DNA of 64,000 nt, from NCBI GenBank assembly GCA_030680605.1, contig JAUXUQ010000002.1, positions 1 through 64,000 of the forward strand, given 5' to 3'. This document shows positions 1-8,586 of this stretch, one piece after another. Position 1 is the stretch's first letter; each line of letters begins with the position of its first letter. A model generated the notes under the pieces. It had not been told where the DNA came from and ran no database searches. It worked only from the letters and a program-made list of their open reading frames with translations. Position numbers and translations under genes: made by a program. Origin of the DNA: Gammaproteobacteria bacterium (GTDB lineage: Bacteria > Pseudomonadota > Gammaproteobacteria > SURF-13).

Positions 1-1
1 C

Positions 2-661
2 GCCTTACTCACGGCCGGGTTGATGTTATTTTCGTTGCCAAGCCTGTCAGCGGAAGCTGCCGGCAAGTATGACCCGCCGCCGAACCTGCTCGAAGGCCAT
101 CAACTCGTGGAGGCGCTGCGGGCAGGCGGCTACGTCATCTACGTCCGCCACGGCATCACCGACCATACCCTGGACGATACGGATCGGCAGAACCTGGCGA
201 ACTGTGAGACCCAGCGGCCGCTCTCGGAGGAGGGCCGGCACCAGATGCGCGGGATCGGGGAGGCGATAAAGGCCCTTGGTATCCGCGTCTCCACCGTGCT
301 CAGCAGTCCCTTCTGCCGCGCCATCGATAGCGCGAAACTCGCCTTCGGCAGCATGGAAATCGTCGATGACCTGCGGCAAGGCGTCGACGCCGACGAAGCG
401 ACCGCCGAACGCCGGGCACAGGCGTTGAGAAAAATGCTGGCGACCGCCCCCCGCGAACCCGGCACCAACACCGTGCTTTCCGGCCATACCGGTAATCTGC
501 AAGAGGCGACTGGAATCTGGCCCAAGCCGGAGGGCGTCGCCATCGTATTCAAGCCCGGCGGCGGCGATGAATTCACCTATATTGCGACCCTACCCCCGGC
601 GCATTGGCAGGAGTTCGTGCGCGGCAATAAAGAAACCCGCCGGCCGGTAACTGGTAAGTGA
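2..661 (+). CDS. Histidine phosphatase family protein (5' partial)
   Basis: Secreted phosphatase of the histidine phosphatase superfamily; substrate unknown. The open frame runs off the left edge of the window: the codons before the first possible start (TTG 20, ATG 23) encode a hydrophobic Ala/Leu stretch ending in a SAEAAG-type cleavage region, so this looks like a signal peptide whose start lies outside. The phospho-acceptor motif VRHG is about 43 residues after position 20, and a second conserved His occurs in SGHTGN in the C-terminal half. It is followed 71 bases later by a c-di-GMP gene on the same strand, but no functional link is evident. Family call is firm, specificity is not. Confidence 0.8.
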   Translation, partial: ALLTAGLMLFSLPSLSAEAAGKYDPPPNLLEGHQLVEALRAGGYVIYVRHGITDHTLDDTDRQNLANCETQRPLSEEGRHQMRGIGEAIKALGIRVSTVLSSPFCRAIDSAKLAFGSMEIVDDLRQGVDADEATAERRAQALRKMLATAPREPGTNTVLSGHTGNLQEATGIWPKPEGVAIVFKPGGGDEFTYIATLPPAHWQEFVRGNKETRRPVTGK

Positions 662-732
662 TACCCACGACCTGCGGGATGCACGGCAACTACGTGCATA
701 TGATGACGACATGAAATGCGAGCGCTGAACCA

Positions 733-3210
733 ATGAAGCTGCTGTCGAACCTCTCGATCCGGACGAAGTTCCTGCTGCTTCCCGTGATTGCGGCGGGGCT
801 TATACTTGTTCTGGGCGCGATTTTTCTGTCCGCGCAGGAAACCCAGAGGAGCCAGCTGGAGCAGACGGTCAGCCGGGACGTGCCCAAGATGCGCGAGATG
901 TTCCGGCTGTTTTCAGAGTTTTCCACCAATCACGCCGAGTTCATCAGCCTGCTCGCCTCCTCGTTGAAAGAAGAGACGCACGAGGGTCAGGTTTACGCCC
1001 AGGGACGCAAGAGCGTCATAGCGGTCAATAGAACCATCGAGGGGTTGGATCAGCTCAGTAGCAAGTTCGAATTTGACGCCGGCCAGCAGCAGATATCCGA
1101 CAGGCTGCGGCAACGGCTCCTCGACTACCGCCATCAGCTGGGATCAACGGTGTTCCTGGCGTCAGTAGAGGTAAAGCTGATCACGCAGTTCACGCTCAAG
1201 GCCAATCAGGCCTACAATGCCGCAAACAATGAGTTTCTGTTTTTCATTGATGCGGTACAGGAAGGCGCCCAATCCGGGGTCGCCGGTGTCCAGTCTACAT
1301 CCAACGCCAACAAATTATGGTTCAACACCATTCTGGGCGCCACGATTCTTTTCATTTTGCTAAGCAGCATACTGCTGTCCAGACTCTTCACGTCGGACAT
1401 CAAATACACCATTGAGGCGCTCTCGCGGCTGGTCAGGGGGGATACCGATATCCCGGAACCGGCAGCGAACCGCGGGGAGGAGTTCGGCGCCGTCAACCGG
1501 GCCATCCAGGCCTTCAGGCAGGTGCTGATCCAGCGCGACAAGGCCGAGCAGGAACTGCGCATCGCCGCCATAGCCTTCGAGACGGAGGAGGGCATTCTGA
1601 TTGCCGACCAGCATAAACGCATCATCCGGGTCAACCACGCCTTCTCTCGTTTGACCGGCTACAGCGCCGAGGAAGCGATTGGCCAGACTCCCGCCATGCT
1701 CCGATCCGGGCGACAGGATGCGGAGTTTTACCGTAGCATGTGGGAGGCTATCGCGCGCGACAAATACTGGCAGGGAGAAATCTGGAGCCGGCGCAAGGAT
1801 GGCGAGATTTTCCCGGGGCGAGTTACCATCACCGCCGTCACCGATGCGGGCGGACAGGTGACGCATTATGTCGCAGTCTATGCCGACATCACGCTACAAA
1901 AAGAATCGGAACAAAAAATACACCAGCTTGCTTTCTATGATCCGCTCACCAAGCTGCCCAACCGGAGCCTGTTGCGGGATCGTTTGCGGCAGGCGCTGGC
2001 CCACAGCATTCGCAACAAGACCCGTGGTGCAGTCCTGTTCATCGATCTGGACAATTTCAAGACACTCAACGATACCCAGGGTCACAACATCGGTGATTTA
2101 CTGCTGATCGAGGTCGCCAAACGTCTCCAGGATTGCGTGCGCAGCGACGATACGGTAGCGCGGCTGGGCGGTGACGAGTTCGTCGTCATCCTTGGTGATC
2201 TGAGCCCGGACGCCCAGCAAGCGGTAGCCCAGGCCAAAGCTGTTGGAGAGAAGGCTCTTGCCTCCATCAACCAGCCGTTCAACCTCCAGGGGTTAGAACA
2301 CCACGGCTCGTCCAGCATTGGCATCAGCCTGTTCCACGGCAACGAGGTCAGGAGGAATGACCTGCTCAAGCAGGCCGATAGCGCGATGTATCAAGCCAAG
2401 TCCGCCGGTCGCAATACCCTGCGCTTCTTCGATCCCGCGATGCAGGCTGCGCTGGAAGCCCGTTCCGTCATGGAGGCCGACCTGCGCCAGGCATTGGCGC
2501 TTCAGCAACTCAAGCTCTACTATCAGATACAGGTCAATGAGCAAGGTGTTGTTGTGGGTGCCGAAGCGTTGCTGCGCTGGCAGCATCCCGAGCGCGGGCT
2601 GGTTGCGCCGATGGAATTCATCCCGCTGGCCGAGGACACCGGCCTCATCGTGCCGATCGGGCGATGGGTGCTGCAAACGGCCTGTGCCCAACTCAAGATG
2701 TGGCAAGCCGATCCGCTCACCTGTCATTTACAGCTTGCCGTCAACGTCAGCGCGCGGCAGTTTCGTCAGCCGGACTTTGTCGATCAGGTGCTGGAAGCGC
2801 TCAAAGAAACCGGCGTTGATCCGCTCAAGCTTGGACTCGAGCTTACCGAGAGTCTGGTGCTGCACGACATTGCTGATAGTATCGACAAAATGCAGGCGTT
2901 ACGTATCGCTGGCGTAGGCTTCTCGCTGGATGATTTCGGCACCGGACAATCCTCATTGAGCTATCTCAAGCGCTTGCCGCTGGACCAGATCAAGATCGAC
3001 CGGAGTTTCGTGTTCGACATCGCCACCGACCCAAGCGATGCGGTAATCGTTCAGACCATCATTGGGATGGCCAACAACCTTGGGCTGGAGGTTATTGCCG
3101 AAGGGGTGGAGACGGAACAGCAGCGCGACTTCCTCGGCCGCAATGGCTGCCACCTGTATCAGGGCTACTTGTTTAGCAGGCCCGTGCCGATTGAAAGTTT
3201 TAAAATCTAG
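733..3210 (+). CDS. Membrane PAS-GGDEF-EAL cyclic-di-GMP protein
   Basis: Inner-membrane sensor predicted to make and/or degrade cyclic di-GMP. Order of parts in the 825 residues: a transmembrane helix at about 12-33, a periplasmic helical region, a second helix at about 197-218, a HAMP linker, a PAS domain at about 278-390, GGDEF and EAL. The cyclase signature GGDEF (479-483) is intact, and the phosphodiesterase part keeps EALLRW (from 611), ELTES, DDFGTG, KIDRSF and EGVET, so both activities could be present; which one dominates cannot be read from sequence. It is monocistronic as far as can be seen. A flagellar cluster lies in the same window, but no direct partner is visible. Confidence 0.93.
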   Translation: MKLLSNLSIRTKFLLLPVIAAGLILVLGAIFLSAQETQRSQLEQTVSRDVPKMREMFRLFSEFSTNHAEFISLLASSLKEETHEGQVYAQGRKSVIAVNRTIEGLDQLSSKFEFDAGQQQISDRLRQRLLDYRHQLGSTVFLASVEVKLITQFTLKANQAYNAANNEFLFFIDAVQEGAQSGVAGVQSTSNANKLWFNTILGATILFILLSSILLSRLFTSDIKYTIEALSRLVRGDTDIPEPAANRGEEFGAVNRAIQAFRQVLIQRDKAEQELRIAAIAFETEEGILIADQHKRIIRVNHAFSRLTGYSAEEAIGQTPAMLRSGRQDAEFYRSMWEAIARDKYWQGEIWSRRKDGEIFPGRVTITAVTDAGGQVTHYVAVYADITLQKESEQKIHQLAFYDPLTKLPNRSLLRDRLRQALAHSIRNKTRGAVLFIDLDNFKTLNDTQGHNIGDLLLIEVAKRLQDCVRSDDTVARLGGDEFVVILGDLSPDAQQAVAQAKAVGEKALASINQPFNLQGLEHHGSSSIGISLFHGNEVRRNDLLKQADSAMYQAKSAGRNTLRFFDPAMQAALEARSVMEADLRQALALQQLKLYYQIQVNEQGVVVGAEALLRWQHPERGLVAPMEFIPLAEDTGLIVPIGRWVLQTACAQLKMWQADPLTCHLQLAVNVSARQFRQPDFVDQVLEALKETGVDPLKLGLELTESLVLHDIADSIDKMQALRIAGVGFSLDDFGTGQSSLSYLKRLPLDQIKIDRSFVFDIATDPSDAVIVQTIIGMANNLGLEVIAEGVETEQQRDFLGRNGCHLYQGYLFSRPVPIESFKI

Positions 3211-3325
3211 ACTTTGTTCCGGTGCGGGGGCATATATTGTGTTGGAATGCCAAGAGTGCTGGCTTCGTCTGCGATACTCTAAAATAATAAGTAAAGCAGC
3301 CGGAGTCTATTAAACAGGGGGTAAT

Positions 3326-3468
3326 ATGGCCGCTGCAAAGAAGGTGGTTGGGAAGAAAGCTGCTGCAAAAAAGACCGTTGGTAAAAAGCTTGCTAAAAGA
3401 AGGCTGTAGCAAAGAAGGTCATCAGGCGGAAGTTGCGCACGGGTGGGACGGGCCCGCGTTACCAATAA
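3326..3468 (+). pseudogene. Frameshifted histone H1-like Lys/Ala-rich protein
   Basis: ATG 3326 follows a strong ribosome binding site (CAGGGGG, 3315-3321) and opens a frame rich in Ala-Lys-Lys and Val-Gly-Lys-Lys units, typical of small bacterial histone H1-like DNA-binding proteins. The frame stops at TAG 3407-3409 after 27 codons. Reading one base back at the A-run 3395-3398 restores KKAVAKKVIRRKL and a terminal TAA at 3466-3468, giving about 47 residues. I infer a one-base loss in the A-run: a real inactivating deletion, a sequencing error, or less likely frameshifting. The codon context (T AAA AGA) is not a good slippery heptamer. Family assignment is by composition only. Confidence 0.5.
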
Positions 3469-3482
3469 CTGAAACTATAACC

Positions 3483-3884
3483 ATGCCAACTCTGAAATGT
3501 TATCGTGATGCTTATATCGAGTTATCGGGTATTGCAAGCGACGTGTCACGCAAGCTTGGGTTTGCAGGAATCGCGATCATATGGATATTTACTGTTGAAT
3601 CAGCAGACAAGTCATATGTAGTCCCGCAAGCACTATATAGTGCAGGTCTTGCGATAATTTTAAGCTTGGCGCTGGATCTTATGCAGTATGTGCTTGGCGC
3701 ATTAATTTGGGGGGTTTTCTGGCGAGTTAAGGAGTGGTCCGGAGTGAAGGACGGCCAAAATATAGATGCTCCATCATTCTTTCATTGGCCTACTCTAACT
3801 TGCTTCTGGGGGAAGCTTCTGTTGATGTTCTCTGCATATTGGTACTTGCTTGCTTTTTTGTTTAGTCACATAGCAAGAGGGTAG
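3483..3884 (+). CDS. Hypothetical membrane protein, AT-rich
   Basis: A 133-residue protein I do not recognise. It has three hydrophobic stretches, at about 25-39, 50-77 and 108-129, so it is likely an inner-membrane protein. The frame is open back to 3348, but those 45 codons overlap the histone-like gene in another frame and look non-coding, so ATG 3483 is preferred; no good ribosome binding site is seen before it. Base composition is clearly more AT-rich than the neighbours, suggesting recent acquisition. A palindromic repeat follows its stop codon. No function is proposed. Confidence 0.5.
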   Translation: MPTLKCYRDAYIELSGIASDVSRKLGFAGIAIIWIFTVESADKSYVVPQALYSAGLAIILSLALDLMQYVLGALIWGVFWRVKEWSGVKDGQNIDAPSFFHWPTLTCFWGKLLLMFSAYWYLLAFLFSHIARG

Positions 3885-3909
3885 CCGTGCGGTAGGCGCA
3901 GCGCGTTAG

Positions 3910-3936
3910 GATGGGTGGAGCACAGCGTTACCCATC
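3910..3936. repeat. Imperfect palindromic intergenic repeat
   Basis: Arms GATGGGT (3910-3916) and ACCCATC (3930-3936) enclose a 13-base loop with an inner GGAGC/GCGTT imperfect match. It lies between the stop of the AT-rich membrane gene and the 3' end of the convergent SulP gene. GATGGGT...ACCCATC palindromes recur between genes in many proteobacteria; that statement is from memory. There is no T-run, so a terminator role is not supported. Confidence 0.45.
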
Positions 3937-3968
3937 GCGCAGCGTGGCGGAGTCTGTGCAGGGGGCGA

Positions 3969-5489
3969 TCAGCCGAGTCGGTTGTCCGCTGGATGGTACA
4001 ACGGGTCTTCCAGTACGTTTACTTCAATCATGCCCTTGGCCTTGTCGAGCAACTCCAGGCAATCCGGGCTCAGATGGCGCAGGTGCAGCTTCTTCCCCAG
4101 TTGCGTATAGCGTTCCGCGAGCATATCAATTGCTTCCAGTGCCGAGTGATCCTTGACGTAGGCGTTTTTGAAATCGATGACCACTTCGTTCGGGTCGTCC
4201 CTGGGTGTGAACAAGGCAATAAAGTTCTGCGTCGAGGCGAAGAACAGTGGGCCGTGCAAGTCGTAGACCTTCCAGCCATGCTCTTCGGTGGAAACGTGCA
4301 CCTTGATGTGCCTGGCCTGCTGCCAGGCGAATACCAGCGCCGATATGATCACGCCGACGATGACCGCCATCGCCAGATCAGCCAGCACTGTGACGGCCGC
4401 GACCGTCAGCCCCACCAGCACGTCGGCGTGCGGTACTTTGCCGAACAGGCGGAAGCTGCCCCATTCGAAGGTTTTTTCCGCCACCACAAACATCAGGCCG
4501 ATGAGTGCTGCGAGCGGGATCATCTCGATCCATTCCGAGGCAAACAGGATGAAGCTGAGCAGAAACAGCGCGGCGGCGATACCGGAAAGGTTTTTCACCG
4601 CGCCGTTGGTGACGTTGATCATGCTTTGCCCGATCATCGCGCAACCGCCCATGCCGCCAAAGAACCCGGTGACCACATTGGCGACACCTTGCCCGACACA
4701 GGCGCGATTTGGTTTGCCGCGCGTCTGTGTCATGTCATCAATCAGGTTCAAGGTAAGCAGCGACTCAATCAGGCCAATGCCTGCCAGCACCAGGCTGTAG
4801 GGGAAGATGATGGCGAGCGTATCCCAGTTGAGCGCTACGCTGGGGATGTGGAATTCCGGCAGCCTACCCTTGATGGAGGCAAGGTCGCCCACGGTCTTGG
4901 TTTCCATGCCGCTGAAAATGACCAGTGCGGAAACGGCAACAATCGCCGCCAGTGTCGCGGGTACGGCCTTGGTTATCCTGGGCAGCAGATAGATGATTAG
5001 CATGGTCAGCGTAATCAAACCCAGCATGATGTAGAGCGGCGCGCCCTGCATCCAGCTTGAGATGCCATCAGGCGTAGTCACCTTGAAGTGATTCAGCTGG
5101 GCCAGAAAGATCACGATAGCCAGGCCATTTACAAAGCCCAGCATCACAGGATACGGCACCATGCGGATGAATTTGCCGAACTTCGCCAGCCCGAACAAAA
5201 TTTGCAGCGCCCCCATTAACACCACGCTGGCAAACAGATACTCCACGCCATGTTCCACGACCAGCGCCACCATCACGACTGCCAGCGCCCCTGTTGCGCC
5301 GGAGATCATGCCCGGGCGACCGCCGAACAGTGATGTGATCAAGCTCACCATGAAGGCGGCATACAGCCCGACCAGCGGGTGCACGTGTGCCACCAGCGCA
5401 AAGGCGATCGCCTCAGGTACCAGCGCCAGCGCAACGGTCAGGCCGCTCAGGATATTGGTTTTGGTTTCTGAAAATTTGTTAATGCCCAC
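3969..5489 (-). CDS. SulP family inorganic anion transporter
   Basis: Inner-membrane anion permease of 506 residues with a SulP transport core of about 390 residues (many hydrophobic helices, an early ALALVPEAIAFA segment and GGRPGMISGATGA) and a cytoplasmic STAS domain over about the last 110 residues. The family carries sulfate, bicarbonate or other anions; the sequence alone does not tell which. The start is GTG 5489, with GGAG upstream; the overlapping ATG two bases earlier leads to an immediate stop. It lies downstream of hisF on the same strand with a 141-base gap, so it probably has its own promoter. Confidence 0.9.
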   Translation of the reverse strand: MGINKFSETKTNILSGLTVALALVPEAIAFALVAHVHPLVGLYAAFMVSLITSLFGGRPGMISGATGALAVVMVALVVEHGVEYLFASVVLMGALQILFGLAKFGKFIRMVPYPVMLGFVNGLAIVIFLAQLNHFKVTTPDGISSWMQGAPLYIMLGLITLTMLIIYLLPRITKAVPATLAAIVAVSALVIFSGMETKTVGDLASIKGRLPEFHIPSVALNWDTLAIIFPYSLVLAGIGLIESLLTLNLIDDMTQTRGKPNRACVGQGVANVVTGFFGGMGGCAMIGQSMINVTNGAVKNLSGIAAALFLLSFILFASEWIEMIPLAALIGLMFVVAEKTFEWGSFRLFGKVPHADVLVGLTVAAVTVLADLAMAVIVGVIISALVFAWQQARHIKVHVSTEEHGWKVYDLHGPLFFASTQNFIALFTPRDDPNEVVIDFKNAYVKDHSALEAIDMLAERYTQLGKKLHLRHLSPDCLELLDKAKGMIEVNVLEDPLYHPADNRLG

Positions 5490-5630
5490 TCATAGACTCC
5501 ATAAAAATAAAGGCACTGCTCGTGTGTGGGGCAGGGAAAACAGCAGATTCAACAGTGTATGTAGCGGGTGTCTGGGTTGTCACCCGACAGCACCGCCAAA
5601 TCGTGTGACGCAGTCAGGGGGTTGGGATTT

Positions 5631-6395
5631 CTATGCCCTGACCTCAATCCCGCATTCGGCCATGCGTTGCTTGGCCTGGGCGATGGTGTACTCGCCGAAG
5701 TGGAAGATGCTGGCGGCGAGTACGGCGTCGGCCTCGCCTTCCCGTACGCCTGCTACCAGATGGTCGAGGGTGCCGACGCCGCCGGAGGCGATGACCGGCA
5801 CACTGACGGCTTCGCTTACGGCGCGCGTGAGTGCGATGTCGAAACCGCTCTTGGTACCGTCGCGATCCATGCTGGTGAGCAGGATTTCACCGGCGCCGTA
5901 GTCGGCCATTTTTTTCACCCAGGCAATGACGTCGATGCCGGTGGCCTTGCGCCCGCCGTGAGTGTATACCTCCCAGCGATTTTCACCCGGCACCTGGCGG
6001 GCATCCACGGCGACTACGATGCACTGGGAGCCGAAGCGCTCGGCGGCTTCCCTGACGAATTCGGGGTTGGCGACGGCGGCGGTGTTGATGCCGACCTTGT
6101 CGGCACCGGCATTGAGCATGCGCCGGATGTCGCTGATGTTGCGGATGCCGCCGCCAACGGTAAGTGGTATGAAGACCTGGCTGGCGACTTCCTCAACCAC
6201 ATGGATAATGGTGTCGCGCTCGTCGGAACTGGCGGTGATGTCGAGAAATGTCAACTCGTCGGCGCCAGCGTCGTTGTAGCGCTGCGCTATTTCCACCGGG
6301 TCGCCCGCATCGCGCAGCTCGACAAAGCGTACGCCCTTGACGACGCGGCCTTTGTCCACGTCGAGGCAGGGGATAATGCGTTTGGCTAAACCCAT
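5631..6395 (-). CDS. hisF: Imidazole glycerol phosphate synthase subunit HisF
   Basis: Cyclase subunit of IGP synthase. With HisH it converts PRFAR plus ammonia from glutamine to imidazole glycerol phosphate and AICAR, in the cytoplasm. The 254 residues match the usual length. The (beta/alpha)8 barrel shows [16 protein letters not shown] at the N-terminus, the first phosphate site GGGIR, and SMDRDGT with ASGGVG near the C-terminus. ATG 6395 is chosen because it gives the canonical [12 protein letters not shown] start; the open frame upstream is non-coding. There is no Shine-Dalgarno sequence; a tandem heptamer array begins seven bases upstream. It is the last his gene here, and hisI/hisE do not follow. 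Confidence 0.97.
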   Translation of the reverse strand: MGLAKRIIPCLDVDKGRVVKGVRFVELRDAGDPVEIAQRYNDAGADELTFLDITASSDERDTIIHVVEEVASQVFIPLTVGGGIRNISDIRRMLNAGADKVGINTAAVANPEFVREAAERFGSQCIVVAVDARQVPGENRWEVYTHGGRKATGIDVIAWVKKMADYGAGEILLTSMDRDGTKSGFDIALTRAVSEAVSVPVIASGGVGTLDHLVAGVREGEADAVLAASIFHFGEYTIAQAKQRMAECGIEVRA

Positions 6396-6402
6396 AAGAA
6401 TC

Positions 6403-6439
6403 AGTAACGAGTGGCGAGTAGCGAGTAGCGAGTAGCGAG
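6403..6439. repeat. Heptamer tandem array before hisF
   Basis: Five 7-base units in the hisA-hisF gap: AGTAACG, AGTGGCG and three AGTAGCG, then AG. On the hisF coding strand the units read CGCTACT/CGCCACT and end seven bases before the start codon, taking the place of a ribosome binding site. A second array of identical length and related sequence precedes hisC. Confidence 0.9.
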
Positions 6440-6468
6440 AATACAGCATAAGCAGTTGAGGCGCCAGG

Positions 6469-7218
6469 TTATGCCGGATGTTGGCCAGACAGCGTATCGG
6501 CCAGCGCCTGGCCGGTTTTAAAATCCAGCGTGCCTTCGTAGATTGCCCGCCCGGTGATCGCGCCCATGATGCCCTCATGCGCCACCTTGCACAGTGCGCG
6601 GATGTCGTCGAGGTTGGTGATACCGCCGGAGGCGATGACGGGGATGGTAATGGCCTGCGCGAGCGCAACGGTAGATTCGATATTGATGCCGTGCAGCATG
6701 CCGTCGCGTCCGATGTCGGTGTAGATGATCGCCTCGACGCCGTCTTTCTGGAAGCGCTGGGCAAGGTCAATGACGTCGTGGTTGGAGAGTTTTGACCAGC
6801 CGTCGATCGCCACCTTGCCGTCTTTTGCATCCAGTCCGACGATGATGTGGCCGGGAAACTCCAGGCACATGTCGGCCACGAAGTGTGGTGTGTTGACGGC
6901 TTTGGTGCCGAGGATGACATAGCTTACGCCGGCATTGAGGTAGGTCTGAATGGTATCCTCATCGCGAATGCCGCCGCCGACTTGAATCTGCAAGTCGGGA
7001 TGGCTTTGGGTGATGCGGTGGATGACCTCGGCATTGACGGGCTTGCCGGCAAATGCGCCGTTCAGGTCGATGATGTGCAGGCGGCGCGCACCTTCTTTCA
7101 CCCAGCGAGCGGCGACCGCGAGTGGGTCATCGGAAAATACGGTTTCATCATCCATGCGCCCCTGGCGCAGGCGTACGCATTTTCCGTCTTTAAGATCGAT
7201 TGCGGGGATTAATAGCAT
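6469..7218 (-). CDS. hisA: ProFAR isomerase HisA
   Basis: 1-(5-phosphoribosyl)-5-[(5-phosphoribosylamino)methylideneamino]imidazole-4-carboxamide isomerase, the Amadori step between HisI/HisE and HisF/HisH. The 249 residues form a (beta/alpha)8 barrel related to His[18 protein letters not shown] holds the catalytic Asp at position 8; GGGIR and the second catalytic Asp in YTDIGRDGM are present. It sits between hisH (15-base gap) and hisF (73-base gap holding a repeat array), transcribed leftward. Confidence 0.97.
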   Translation of the reverse strand: MLLIPAIDLKDGKCVRLRQGRMDDETVFSDDPLAVAARWVKEGARRLHIIDLNGAFAGKPVNAEVIHRITQSHPDLQIQVGGGIRDEDTIQTYLNAGVSYVILGTKAVNTPHFVADMCLEFPGHIIVGLDAKDGKVAIDGWSKLSNHDVIDLAQRFQKDGVEAIIYTDIGRDGMLHGINIESTVALAQAITIPVIASGGITNLDDIRALCKVAHEGIMGAITGRAIYEGTLDFKTGQALADTLSGQHPA

Positions 7219-7233
7219 TCCAACACCCTCGTT

Positions 7234-7881
7234 TTAGACAGTACCATTCCAGTGTAAAAAATTCTTGAGCAGGGCAAGGCCGTGGCGCTCGCTTTTTTCC
7301 GGGTGAAACTGCACGGCGAAGACATTGTCGCGTGCAATGGCCGAGGTGAATTCGGTGGGATAAGAGGTGAGTCCGGCCGCCAGGTTGTGATCGGACGGCT
7401 GCGCATAATAACTGTGCACGAAATAAAACCGGCTCTGATCCGGAATGCCCTGCCACAAGGCGTGCGCGTGGGCCTGACGCACCTGGTTCCAGCCCATGTG
7501 CGGTACCTTGAGCCGTGCGCCACTGGCGTCTGTCATGTGGTCGGCAAAACGCCGCACGCTGCCTTGAATCACGCCAAGGCCAGGCCAGCCGTTATTTTCC
7601 TCGCTGGAGTCGAGCAGCACCTGCATGCCCATGCAGATGCCAAGGAACGGTTTGTTTTTCACGCACTCGCGCACCACGGCGTCGAGCTCCAGCCGTTGCA
7701 GTTCCTTCATGCAGTCGCGCATTGCGCCCTGGCCGGGAAATACGACGCGTGCGGCATTCATAATTTGCTGCGGGTCGTTGCTGACCACTACGCGCGTATC
7801 TTTCTGCGCGATGTGTTCCAGCGCCTTGGCGACGGAGCGCAGGTTGCCCATACCGTAGTCGATGACGGCAACATCGTTCAT
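7234..7881 (-). CDS. hisH: IGP synthase glutaminase subunit HisH
   Basis: Class I glutamine amidotransferase that feeds ammonia to HisF. The 215 residues carry the nucleophile Cys83 in GICMGMQ and the His193/Glu195 pair in FHPEKS, completing the triad; VVFPGQG marks the oxyanion region. hisB is 51 bases upstream and hisA 15 bases downstream, the usual B-H-A-F order. The partner HisF is encoded in the same run. Confidence 0.97.
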   Translation of the reverse strand: MNDVAVIDYGMGNLRSVAKALEHIAQKDTRVVVSNDPQQIMNAARVVFPGQGAMRDCMKELQRLELDAVVRECVKNKPFLGICMGMQVLLDSSEENNGWPGLGVIQGSVRRFADHMTDASGARLKVPHMGWNQVRQAHAHALWQGIPDQSRFYFVHSYYAQPSDHNLAAGLTSYPTEFTSAIARDNVFAVQFHPEKSERHGLALLKNFLHWNGTV

Positions 7882-7932
7882 TATATAGGGTTCGGAGCGT
7901 GCATCAGAAGTGCAGGCAGGCGGCGTAGTGGG

Positions 7933-8526
7933 TTAGAGCGACCCTTTGGTGGATGGCAGCTTCCCCTGCATGCGCTCATCACGCTCGACGGCCATGCGCA
8001 GCGCACGCCCGAACGCCTTGAATATGGTCTCGGCGATGTGATGTGCATTCTTGCCGCGCAGGCAGTCGATATGCAGCGTGACCAGTGCATGATTGGCGAA
8101 GCCCTGGAAAAACTCGTGCAGCAGGTCAACATCGAATTCTCCGATGCGCGCGCGCGGATACTCGACGTGGTAGTCGAGGCCGGGGCGGCCGGAGAAATCG
8201 ATGACTACGCGCGACAGTGCTTCGTCCAGCGGCACGTAGGCGTGACCATAGCGGCGGATGCCCTGTTTGTCAGCGAGCGCCTTGGCGAAGGCCTGACCGA
8301 GGGTGATGCCGATGTCTTCCACGGTGTGGTGCGCGTCGATGTGCAGATCGCCCTGGGCCTTGATGTCGAGATCAATCAGGCCATGACGGGCAACCTGGTC
8401 GAGCATGTGGTCAAGAAAGCCGATACCGGTGTGCAGGCGCGATGTCCCGCCACCGTCCAGATTGACCGTGGCCTCGATGCTGGTTTCCAGGGTGCCGCGT
8501 TGTATGCTCGCTTTACGCTGAGACAT
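7933..8526 (-). CDS. hisB: Imidazoleglycerol-phosphate dehydratase HisB
   Basis: Dehydrates imidazole glycerol phosphate to imidazole acetol phosphate, the substrate of HisC. This is the monofunctional form of 197 residues, without the N-terminal histidinol-phosphatase domain of enteric HisB, so that activity must be encoded elsewhere. The metal-binding signatures HHTVEDIG and NAHHIAET are intact. ATG 8526 gives the typical MSQRKA start; the frame is open 20 codons further, but that stretch has no family similarity. Confidence 0.96.
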   Translation of the reverse strand: MSQRKASIQRGTLETSIEATVNLDGGGTSRLHTGIGFLDHMLDQVARHGLIDLDIKAQGDLHIDAHHTVEDIGITLGQAFAKALADKQGIRRYGHAYVPLDEALSRVVIDFSGRPGLDYHVEYPRARIGEFDVDLLHEFFQGFANHALVTLHIDCLRGKNAHHIAETIFKAFGRALRMAVERDERMQGKLPSTKGSL

Positions 8527-8586
8527 GGGGTCTGTGGTGTTGGGTAACTGTGGGTTAATTATAACAGCGATGTGGGTTGCGTACAC

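Noticed and set aside
3348-3482. N-terminal extension of the AT-rich membrane protein
   Set aside because: These 45 codons overlap the Lys/Ala-rich histone-like gene in a different frame and lack hydrophobic or family features; the AT-rich character begins near ATG 3483.
3915-5000. Long open frame opposite the SulP transporter
   Set aside because: It is antisense to a gene with clear family motifs; long antisense frames are expected in GC-rich DNA and the product shows low-complexity His/Gln/Asp-rich text with no family features.
7282-8547. 421-codon open frame on the plus strand across hisH and hisB
   Set aside because: Shadow of two well-supported his genes; no start signal or motif.
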